In this document: piece after piece, positions 9,012-16,613 of the stretch | How positions within the stretch are numbered: position 1 is the first letter of the stretch | How the letters are laid out: the number at the start of each line of letters is the position of its first letter | Assembly (NCBI GenBank): GCA_964468205.1 | Contig: CAYXVG010000005.1 | Span: 113,688-177,687 of the forward strand | Direction of reading: 5' to 3' | Source of the DNA: CAWELS01 sp964468205 | GTDB lineage: Bacteria > Acidobacteriota > Terriglobia > Bryobacterales > Bryobacteraceae | DNA: 64,000 nt | Translations under genes and position numbers: made by a program | The notes under the pieces: model-generated | What the model saw: the letters and a program-made list of their open reading frames with translations, nothing else | Told to the model about the DNA's origin: nothing | Database searches by the model: none

Positions 9012-9872
9012 CTATCTCTTGCGGCCGAGGATCCAGTCGAGCGCGTCCGACGACTGGTAGATGAGCGCTTCCGGATAGTGTTCGAATGGATGGAAATACT
9101 CGAAGGTCAGGTAGCCGTCGTAGCCCACCTTCTTCAGCTCTTCGACGACGGCCGGCCAGTTCGTTGTGCCGTCGAGCAAGGTGCGAAATGTCCGCAAGGT
9201 GAACTCATTCGTATTCTTGTCCCACTCCTTCAGGTGAACGTTCTTGATCCGTGGGCCTAAGATCGGGATCCAGTGCTCGGGAAATTGGTACTGCATGATG
9301 TTGCCGGTATCGAAGTGGACGCGGACGTTTGGGCTCTGGAAACTGTCGACAAAGCTCACAATCTCTCCGGGACCCATCAGAAACCCATTGAGGAAGATGT
9401 TTTCGATGTTCAGGCTCACGCCCGCCTCCTCGGCCTTGGGGATCAGCGAGCGCAGCGCGGCGCGCGACCGCTCCCCGCAAACACCGGGCGGCACCGGTTC
9501 AAAATCCTGAACCCATGGAGCATGGACAGCGCCAGGGACCACCAGCAAATTGCCGGTTCCCACCAGCGCTGCCGCCTCGACCATCCGGTGGGTCAACTCC
9601 AGCCCCTGACGGCGGCGGACGGGATCGGCGCTCGTCAGCGGATACTCCCAGAATAGAAACGAGCAGACGCCACTGATAGCGATGCCCGCTTCGTCCGCAA
9701 GCTTCTTGATGTCGAGTAGATCACTGTCGGAGGATTCCATCGAGAACTCGCCCTCGAGGACGAAGTTAAGCTCGACGGCGTCGAATCCCGCATCCCGGGC
9801 GAGATCGAGGCACTCCTTGAGGCTCCACGTCTGCGGGTACGGGAAGGCCCACATGTTGATTGATTTCTTCAT
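9012..9872 (-). CDS. Sugar phosphate isomerase/epimerase (xylose-isomerase-like TIM barrel)
   Basis: The product is 286 residues when started at MKKSINMWAFPYPQ (9872); the open frame extends further upstream, but that part is non-homologous in character. Family signatures include GFDAVELNF, an ISGVCSFLFW strand, VSLNIENIF (metal-ligand Glu), VHFDTGNIMQY, IKNVHLKEWD (metal-ligand His) and GYDGYLTFEYF. This is the AP_endonuc_2 fold, used by inosose and tagatose epimerases and related sugar isomerases. The exact substrate is unknown. It is divergent from a sulfatase gene 148 bp away, which fits carbohydrate catabolism. Confidence 0.88.
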   Translation of the reverse strand: MKKSINMWAFPYPQTWSLKECLDLARDAGFDAVELNFVLEGEFSMESSDSDLLDIKKLADEAGIAISGVCSFLFWEYPLTSADPVRRRQGLELTHRMVEAAALVGTGNLLVVPGAVHAPWVQDFEPVPPGVCGERSRAALRSLIPKAEEAGVSLNIENIFLNGFLMGPGEIVSFVDSFQSPNVRVHFDTGNIMQYQFPEHWIPILGPRIKNVHLKEWDKNTNEFTLRTFRTLLDGTTNWPAVVEELKKVGYDGYLTFEYFHPFEHYPEALIYQSSDALDWILGRKR

Positions 9873-10020
9873 TGTCAAGAACGCCTTTCCGCCGCGGGGC
9901 GGCGATTGCGTTTCCCCGGCGCCCCACCGATCCCAGTATCGCCGTTTCCTTCGCTCGGTGACAGGTTTCCACGCACCAAAGGGCTGGCCTGCAAACCGCG
10001 ATGATAGAATCGGGTGAAGC

Positions 10021-11451
10021 ATGAAAAGGCGGGAATTCCTGGGAACGCTGGCCGGGGCCGCTCCGCTGCTTGGAGCCGGCCGGAAACGCAATCTGGTCCT
10101 CATCCTCTCCGACGATCACCGCTACGACATGATGAGCAGCCGGGGCCATCCGTGGATCCGGACACCGCACATGGACCGGATGGCGGCCGAAGGCATCTTG
10201 TTCGAGAACGCCTTCGTCACAACATCGCTCTGCTCTCCCAGCCGGGCTTCCATTCTGACCGGACAGTACTCCCACGCTCACGGCGTCAACGACAACTCGA
10301 CGCCGCTTCCCTCCGGACTGCCATCCTTTCCCGCGGTCCTGCAGCGGCACGGCTACCGGACCGCGTTCATCGGCAAGTGGCACATGGGAGGCGCGAATGA
10401 CGCGCCACGGCCGGGTTTCGACCGGTGGTTCTCGTTCCGGGGGCAGGGCTCCTACGTGGATCCAGTGGTCAACGACGACGGCGCGCGCCGGCAGCTTCAG
10501 GGCTATTTGACGGACATCCTGACCGAAGAGGCAGTGCGTTTCATCGGTGAGAACCGGACGCGCCCGTTTCTCCTCTACCTATCCCATAAGGCCGTTCACG
10601 GGCACTTCATCCCCGCCGAGCGCCACCAGGAGATGTACGCTTCCGCGAAGATTCCCTACCCGCCCTCGATGGCCGATACGGAGGAGAACTATCGCGGGAA
10701 GCCTGAATGGGTACGGCGGCAGCGGAACTCCTGGCATGGCGTGGATGGAATGTACAACCACCAGGTCGGCTTCGACGACGTCTACCGGGGTTGCGCGCGC
10801 GCCCTGATGTCGCTCGACGAGAGCATCGGAACCGTCCGCGGGGCACTGGACGCAAACGGTCTCCTCAACGACACGCTGATGATCTACATGGGGGATAACG
10901 GCTTCCTGTTCGGCGAGCACGGCCTCATCGACAAGCGGGTGATGTATGAGCCCTCGATACGCATCCCCATGATTGGCCGGTGTCCTGACCTATTCGACGG
11001 CGGGCGCGCGGCGGAGGGGATGGCTCTCAACATCGATATCTGCCCGACGATGCTCGATGCGGCCGGCGCGGCAATCCCGCCAACCGTGCATGGACGATCG
11101 CTGCTGCCTCTCATCCGCGGAGACGAAGGCTGGCGGACCGATTTCGTCTACGAGTACTTCTGGGAACGGGCTTACCCGCAAACACCCACCGTCATCGGCC
11201 TGCGAACGGACCGGTACAGTTTCATGCGCTATCACGGCGTCTGGGACCTGTACGAGTTGTACGACATCCGGAAGGACCCCGGGCAGAGGAACAATCTCCT
11301 CGCCGGTGTCCGCACCACTACGGAAGGCGGGCGTCTGTTTAATCGCATCCAGGATCCTGAGCTGAAAGCTCTGGTCGCCGGATTCGAAGATGCGATCCGC
11401 GCGCGGCTGTCAACCACCGGCGGGCGGATGGAACCCACCTGGAGGGCCTGA
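10021..11451 (+). CDS. Type I sulfatase (formylglycine-dependent arylsulfatase superfamily)
   Basis: The 476-residue protein begins with a Tat-like leader (MKRREFLGTLAGAAPLLGAG), so export is likely. NLVLILSDDHRYD supplies the metal-binding Asp pair. LCSPSRASILTG contains the C-x-P-x-R motif with Cys71, which is converted to formylglycine, and further metal-site text is MIYMGDNGFLFGEHG. Length and motif order match iduronate-2-sulfatase and related heparan/algal-polysaccharide sulfatases. Formylglycine formation needs a maturation enzyme that is not in this window. It is divergently oriented to the sugar isomerase-like gene. Substrate is not predictable from sequence alone. Confidence 0.93.
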   Translation: MKRREFLGTLAGAAPLLGAGRKRNLVLILSDDHRYDMMSSRGHPWIRTPHMDRMAAEGILFENAFVTTSLCSPSRASILTGQYSHAHGVNDNSTPLPSGLPSFPAVLQRHGYRTAFIGKWHMGGANDAPRPGFDRWFSFRGQGSYVDPVVNDDGARRQLQGYLTDILTEEAVRFIGENRTRPFLLYLSHKAVHGHFIPAERHQEMYASAKIPYPPSMADTEENYRGKPEWVRRQRNSWHGVDGMYNHQVGFDDVYRGCARALMSLDESIGTVRGALDANGLLNDTLMIYMGDNGFLFGEHGLIDKRVMYEPSIRIPMIGRCPDLFDGGRAAEGMALNIDICPTMLDAAGAAIPPTVHGRSLLPLIRGDEGWRTDFVYEYFWERAYPQTPTVIGLRTDRYSFMRYHGVWDLYELYDIRKDPGQRNNLLAGVRTTTEGGRLFNRIQDPELKALVAGFEDAIRARLSTTGGRMEPTWRA

Positions 11452-11487
11452 AACGGGCGAAAGCCGGGGCGGCCCGGCGCTCGCATG

Positions 11488-13845
11488 CTACTCGGACTGC
11501 AGCTCGAGCCGGTGAGTCTGATCCGCTTCCACTGCCCGGCGGCTGAAGGCCAGCGGCGCATAGCGGCGCTCTGACCACAATTCCGCCAGGTCCGCGTAGA
11601 AGGCGCTCTCCGGCTGCCCCGACTGCCCCGGCGCACTCGTGAATACGGAGCGGTCCCAATCGCTCAGATCAAGAATGTGCCGGTAGGAGGCGCCGCTCCG
11701 CTGCCTGTAACCGGCGCCCGGGGTGGCGTTCGGCGTGAATCCATCGCCTCCGCGCTCGAACGGACCCACATTGAAGACCGCTCGCCGCTGAGGCGTGTTG
11801 GCCAGCGGATGGCGAAAGATTACGGTGTGCAATGTGCCCCAACGCCAATGCGGGGAGCCGGCGCCCAGCAGGTCTCCGGCTTTGGCCCAGGCTTCACTGA
11901 GCGACCCGCGGAGTACACGCTCCCGTTCGGTGACCGGGGCGCTGGCCAGCAATTGGATGAGAACCGGTAGCTGCAAATTGCGCGCGATCAGGTCCGTGTG
12001 TTCCTCCGGCGCACGGCCAGCTACGAAGTGGCGTATGAGCATGGGCAGCCAGATTTCATACAACGCCGCGGCTGCGGAGTCCTCGTCGAGCACGTGATCC
12101 CATTCCTCGAACAGGCGGCGCGCTTTCGCTAACTCTGTGTCGCCCCCGGTTGGCAATTGCGCCACGATCGCAGTCAACTCCCAGGCGGGCAGCGACGTCT
12201 CGTCGTGCTGAAGCTCCTGGAAATCCTCGACCGAGAATCTTCCGCCGCCCGTCAGCGCCTCCTCGATGCGGCGGAATCGATACGGAGGGGACCAGTCGAA
12301 GCCCAAGTCGTAGGAGTAGTTCCGCGGGCGGATATTGTGGTTGGCAGTGGCGATGAAATGCTGCGGCGGGTTGTACAGCCGGGGCAAGTCCTCCACACGG
12401 CGAAAACCTTCCCAAACGTACCGGCCGGTGAAACCGGGAACGGGAAGCAGCCCGGACCAATTCTCCCGCACCGGCAGCAGTCCCGCGGCGAGCCAGCCGA
12501 TATTGCCGTCAACGTCGGCGTAGACCATGTTCTCTGCGGGAACCTTCCAGCTTCGCATCGCGAGGAGGAATTCTTCCCAATTCTGGACACGGTCGAGAGC
12601 GAGGCTGCCCAGGTACCCCGCCGTGCCGGGCTCCTGCCCGATCCAGCGCAGAGAGACAACCCGCGGCCGCTCCGGGTCCTCCCAGATCACTGGGCCTCGC
12701 TTGGTGAACTTGAGTTCCGCCTCCACCGGCTCCGCCCGCCCTCTGACCTCGATCACTTCCCGCTCCACCTGCATCGTGAGCCAGCCCTCCCCGTCGCGAT
12801 ACCGGCTGGAATCATCCGGGTCGACGTGTTCGACGAACAGATCGGCCTGATCGTATTGGACGATGGTGAACCCCCACCCGATCCGTTCGTTGTGTCCGAT
12901 GGCGACGCCCGGAAGCGCCGGCTCGCCGGCGCCGATCACGTTCCAGCCGGGACCCGTCAGGTGGATCATGTACCGCAGGGAGGGCATCGTAATGGCGCGG
13001 TGTGGATCGCTCGCCAGAAGAGGGCCGCCGGTAGCGCTCAAGGTCTTGTCCACCACCCAGTTATTGCTCCCATCCTGGGGAGCGAGCGCGGGGATGGAAG
13101 TGACGGCCCGGTAGCCGCGGAGGACCCGCTCGTCCAATCCCGCAAGCTCGATTGCGCGATCCGGCTTGAGATCCCGCGCCGGCTCCGGCGGAAACCATTT
13201 CCGGGTCTCCTCGGCGCCCAGCCTGGCCACCATTTCCGTCCGGGCGATCTCCTGTCTCAGGTTCCGGACCATGAGCAGCCCGGCAATGCGCAGCAGGCAA
13301 TCTTCTGGCTCCCACTTTCCGGGCCGAAAACCGAGCAACTCGAACTCGATCGGCAGATTGCCGCCCCGGTGGTCGACAAACGCATTGATGCCGGCCGTGA
13401 AGGCGGTTGCGATCGCTTTCGTATCCGGCGAGTAGCTCGCCCACTCGGCGTCCATGTCGCCGCGAAAGCGGACCAGCCGCGCGATCCTGTCGCTTTCGAC
13501 GAACTCCTCGCCAAAAACCGCTGCCAGCTCTCCGGAACCGGTGCGCCGCCAGATCTCCATCTGATACAGGCGGTCCTGCGCGGCCACGAAACCCTGGGCA
13601 AAGAAGAGATCGTGGACCGTCTCGGCGTATACGTGCGCCACTCCCCAACGGTCCCGGAGCACTTCCACCGGTTGCTCCAAACCATTCAGCCGGATGGTCC
13701 CGTCCAACTGCGAGAGCCGGTCCCTGGCGGCTCTCCGCAGACCCCTTTCGCTTTCCAGATCCGGGGCCGGGCCGGAACAGCTAATAAGCCAACTGGCCGC
13801 CAGCAAAACCATGACGGCAAAGCGTTGCAGCGTGCTGTTCATCAC
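11488..13845 (-). CDS. Penicillin acylase family protein (Ntn hydrolase, S45)
   Basis: The 785-residue precursor has a lipoprotein-type leader (VMVLLAASWLISCSGPAPD; lipobox LISC). An alpha-subunit region follows with the family sequence DRWGVAHVYAETVHDLFFAQG. The autocatalytic site is QDGSNNWVV, where Ser260 would become the N-terminal nucleophile of the beta chain. Downstream conserved text includes LASDPHRAITMPS, GVAIGHNERIGWG and FIATANHN. These are the hallmarks of penicillin G / acyl-homoserine-lactone acylases. The substrate could be N-acyl amino acids, AHL signals or beta-lactams; sequence cannot decide. It is monocistronic on the minus strand, convergent with the sulfatase gene. Confidence 0.93.
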   Translation of the reverse strand: MMNSTLQRFAVMVLLAASWLISCSGPAPDLESERGLRRAARDRLSQLDGTIRLNGLEQPVEVLRDRWGVAHVYAETVHDLFFAQGFVAAQDRLYQMEIWRRTGSGELAAVFGEEFVESDRIARLVRFRGDMDAEWASYSPDTKAIATAFTAGINAFVDHRGGNLPIEFELLGFRPGKWEPEDCLLRIAGLLMVRNLRQEIARTEMVARLGAEETRKWFPPEPARDLKPDRAIELAGLDERVLRGYRAVTSIPALAPQDGSNNWVVDKTLSATGGPLLASDPHRAITMPSLRYMIHLTGPGWNVIGAGEPALPGVAIGHNERIGWGFTIVQYDQADLFVEHVDPDDSSRYRDGEGWLTMQVEREVIEVRGRAEPVEAELKFTKRGPVIWEDPERPRVVSLRWIGQEPGTAGYLGSLALDRVQNWEEFLLAMRSWKVPAENMVYADVDGNIGWLAAGLLPVRENWSGLLPVPGFTGRYVWEGFRRVEDLPRLYNPPQHFIATANHNIRPRNYSYDLGFDWSPPYRFRRIEEALTGGGRFSVEDFQELQHDETSLPAWELTAIVAQLPTGGDTELAKARRLFEEWDHVLDEDSAAAALYEIWLPMLIRHFVAGRAPEEHTDLIARNLQLPVLIQLLASAPVTERERVLRGSLSEAWAKAGDLLGAGSPHWRWGTLHTVIFRHPLANTPQRRAVFNVGPFERGGDGFTPNATPGAGYRQRSGASYRHILDLSDWDRSVFTSAPGQSGQPESAFYADLAELWSERRYAPLAFSRRAVEADQTHRLELQSE

Positions 13846-13939
13846 TCAATCTCCAAGCCCGCGTTCGCTTGATTGTACAGTACAACGTCAACTGGAGATG
13901 GAGGCGGCCGTGGCACGAACCCGGGCGGGGGAAGCCGTG

Positions 13940-15298
13940 CTAACTATCGTTTCCGTTCAGACCCATCTGCGAGAGGCGGTAGCGAAGCGCGTTGCGCGTA
14001 AGGCCCAACATGCGGGCGGCCTGGCTCTTGTTACCCTTCGCTTTTTCCAGTGCGGCGCGGATGAGATCCTCTTCGTGCTCCTGGAGCGTTTTGCCCTCCG
14101 GAAGCAACTCCGGCGGAGGGGCGTTTTGGGCGGTTACGTTCTGATCCAGCCTGATATCGGGAAGCTCCAACCGTTCGCCGGGGCACATCACGAGAGCGCG
14201 CTCGATCACGTTTTCCAGCTCGCGCACGTTGCCGGGCCAGTGATGGCGCCGTAGTGCCTGGAGCGCCTCGCCGGAAATGCCGGTCACCCGGCTGCCCATC
14301 TCGGTGGCATACTTGGCAATGAAATGCGCCGTTAGGGCGGGGATGTCCTCCTTACGCTCGCGCAGCGGCGGCATCTCGACCGGCACGACGTTCAGGCGAT
14401 AGTAGAGATCCTCTCGAAACTCGCCGCTTTCAAGCGCGGCGCGAAGGTCCACGTTCGTGGCGGCGACGACGCGCACGTCGATCTCCCGGGTCTTGTTGCT
14501 GCCCAGCCGCTCGAAGGCCCGCTCCTGCAGAATGCGCAGCAGCTTCACCTGCGTCGCCGGCGGCACGTCGCCGATCTCATCGAGGAACACGGTGCCTGTG
14601 TCGGCCTGTTCGAACTTGCCGGGCTTGCTGGTTTCGGCCCCGGTGAACGCGCCCTTCTCGTAACCGAAAAGCTCGCTTTCCATGAGGTTCTCGGGGATGG
14701 CGGCGCAGTTGATCTTCACGAAGGGGCGGTCGCGGCGGGGCGAATGAAAGTGGATGGCGCGGGCGATAAGGTCCTTGCCGGTGCCGCTTTCTCCGGCCAC
14801 CAGGACCGTCGCGCGGGTGGGCGCCACGCGCTCGAGCGTGGCGAAGATCTCCTGCATGGCCTGGCTGCGGCCGATGATATTGTCGAATTCGTAACGGTGG
14901 CCGAGTTCTTCGCGCAGCTTCCGATTCTCGTCGCGAAGGTTCCGCATCTCGAGCGCCTTGCCGATAACAGCCATCAGGTGGTCCGTCGAGAACGGCTTTG
15001 GCAGAAAATCGAGCGCCCCGGCCTTCATCGCCTCCACTGCGTTCTCCACCGTGCCAAAGGCCGTCATCACGATGATCGGGAGCTGGGTATTCCGCCGCCG
15101 GATGCGGTTGATCATCTCCAGGCCGTCCATGCCGGGGAGGCGAAGATCGGTCAGCAAGAGGTCGGCTTTGTCCACCATTCCCAGTGCGTCTTCGGCCGTA
15201 CTTGCCTGGTCGACGGCGAATCCGGACGACTCGAGCTGAAGCTGAATCACGCGGCGCAGCTTCTCTTCATCTTCGACAATCAGGATGCGTCTTTTCAT
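13940..15298 (-). CDS. Sigma-54-dependent response regulator (NtrC family)
   Basis: The 452-residue protein has three domains. The receiver (1-120) carries phospho-acceptor Asp51 in LLLTDLRLPGMDG. The AAA+ domain has Walker A GESGTGKD and the sigma-54 contact loop GAFTGA (ELFGYEKGAFTGAETS). The C-terminal Fis-type helix-turn-helix ends NKSQAARMLGLTRNALRYRL. It would activate sigma-54 promoters when phosphorylated by the adjacent kinase, whose stop codon overlaps this gene's start by 4 bases. The rpoN gene and its target promoters are not visible in the window. The target regulon is unknown. Confidence 0.95.
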   Translation of the reverse strand: MKRRILIVEDEEKLRRVIQLQLESSGFAVDQASTAEDALGMVDKADLLLTDLRLPGMDGLEMINRIRRRNTQLPIIVMTAFGTVENAVEAMKAGALDFLPKPFSTDHLMAVIGKALEMRNLRDENRKLREELGHRYEFDNIIGRSQAMQEIFATLERVAPTRATVLVAGESGTGKDLIARAIHFHSPRRDRPFVKINCAAIPENLMESELFGYEKGAFTGAETSKPGKFEQADTGTVFLDEIGDVPPATQVKLLRILQERAFERLGSNKTREIDVRVVAATNVDLRAALESGEFREDLYYRLNVVPVEMPPLRERKEDIPALTAHFIAKYATEMGSRVTGISGEALQALRRHHWPGNVRELENVIERALVMCPGERLELPDIRLDQNVTAQNAPPPELLPEGKTLQEHEEDLIRAALEKAKGNKSQAARMLGLTRNALRYRLSQMGLNGNDS

Positions 15299-16551
15299 GA
15301 TTCCACGGCGGCGGGGAAAACAACACGGAAGACGCTTCCGCGGCCGGGCTCGCTTTCCACGGCTATCTTACCGCGATGTTCGTCCACGATCTTCGATACC
15401 AGCGCGAGGCCGAGGCCAACGCCGGAAGATTTGGTAGTGAAGAACGGGTTGAAGATGTTTTCGAGATCGTCCGGCGAAATGCCGGAACCCCGGTCGATCA
15501 CCGAGATTTCGGCTCCGTCGCGCACCGGCCGGGTCTTCACCGAGATCGTTGCGCCCGGGGGCGAGGCCTGAGCCGCGTTTTCGAGCAGGTTGTACAGCAC
15601 GCCCTCCATGAGCTCCCGGTCTAGCGGTATGGGGCGGACGTCGGGCGAGTAGTTCCGGTGGAAGGAGACCTCATAGGGCGGATTGTGGCGCTCGATCTGC
15701 CCGATGGCTCTGTCGATTAGTTCACTCAACTCAGTGCTGGCGTAGCGCAGCTTCAGCGGCCGCGCGAAATCGAGAAAGCGGGTGATCAGGCTGTTCGTGC
15801 GGTCGACCTCGGCCGCAATAAACCCGGCAAGTTCCCGCGCCACCTCGTTCTCCGCGGCGACGCTCCGCTCCAGAACGTCGGCCGAGGTGCGCATCGTCCC
15901 CAAAGGGTTGCGGAGTTCGTGGGCTAGCCCTGCCGTCAGTTGCCCCATGGCCGCCAGCCGCTCGGAGCGCCGGACAGCCGCCTCGGCGAGTCGCAGGTTC
16001 CGGTTGGCCTCGGCGAGTTGCTCGGCTACGTTCTGGTATTTGAGCGCCTGCGTCCGGTTTGCCTTCACCAGTTGGAAGGTGAGAAAGCTGATGAGGCAAA
16101 GGAAGGTGACGCGGAGCAGAAGCTCGCGCACGTCCTGGGGGGAGATCGTGAGCTGCGACCAGTCGATGAACGCAAGAAACGAGAGGTACGAGCAGCAGGC
16201 CGCGGCGGTGACGGCGCTCGTTCCCAGCGCGCCGAGCGTCGTGGCAGCCGAAACCACGGGGACGAGAAGTATCAGGTAATAGCTGCTCGTGACGCCGCCG
16301 GAAACGCCGATGAGAAGGTAGCCGAGCAGCAGCTTGAGCAGAATCGCGAGAATCCGGCCGCGCTTCGTGGAAAAAGCTTTGATTCGCGGCTCCAACACCT
16401 GGACCAGCGCCAGGGCGACCAAGAGTTGAATCTCGGCGTTGTTGAGCGATGGGCTGACGGCCCCGAGCAGCCAGATTAATGCGAGCCAGGCAATGTCCTG
16501 CGCCCTGACGAGGCGGCGGACGCGGGTGATGCCCTCTCGTAGCGAACTCAC
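15295..16551 (-). CDS. Membrane sensor histidine kinase paired with the NtrC-type regulator
   Basis: The 418-residue protein has about five or six predicted membrane helices in the first 165 residues with no large periplasmic loop. A short coiled coil (YQNVAEQLAEANRNLRLAEAA) and the H-box LTAGLAHELRNPLG with His211 follow. The ATPase has its N-box (LYNLLENAAQA), G1 (VIDRGSGIS) and G2 (GVGLGLALV) motifs. An integral-membrane sensor without an extracytoplasmic domain suggests sensing within the membrane or of envelope state. Its last 4 bases overlap the start of the regulator gene, so the pair forms one two-component unit. Confidence 0.94.
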   Translation of the reverse strand: MSSLREGITRVRRLVRAQDIAWLALIWLLGAVSPSLNNAEIQLLVALALVQVLEPRIKAFSTKRGRILAILLKLLLGYLLIGVSGGVTSSYYLILLVPVVSAATTLGALGTSAVTAAACCSYLSFLAFIDWSQLTISPQDVRELLLRVTFLCLISFLTFQLVKANRTQALKYQNVAEQLAEANRNLRLAEAAVRRSERLAAMGQLTAGLAHELRNPLGTMRTSADVLERSVAAENEVARELAGFIAAEVDRTNSLITRFLDFARPLKLRYASTELSELIDRAIGQIERHNPPYEVSFHRNYSPDVRPIPLDRELMEGVLYNLLENAAQASPPGATISVKTRPVRDGAEISVIDRGSGISPDDLENIFNPFFTTKSSGVGLGLALVSKIVDEHRGKIAVESEPGRGSVFRVVFPAAVES

Positions 16552-16613
16552 GTTGTCACCTTATTCCGACGCCCGGAACTCCGCTAGGTTTCGTCTACTT
16601 CCGGATTCCGGAG

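Noticed and set aside
12157..13872. 571-codon plus-strand open frame
   Set aside because: It is antisense to the penicillin-acylase family gene and has no signal peptide or recognisable motif.
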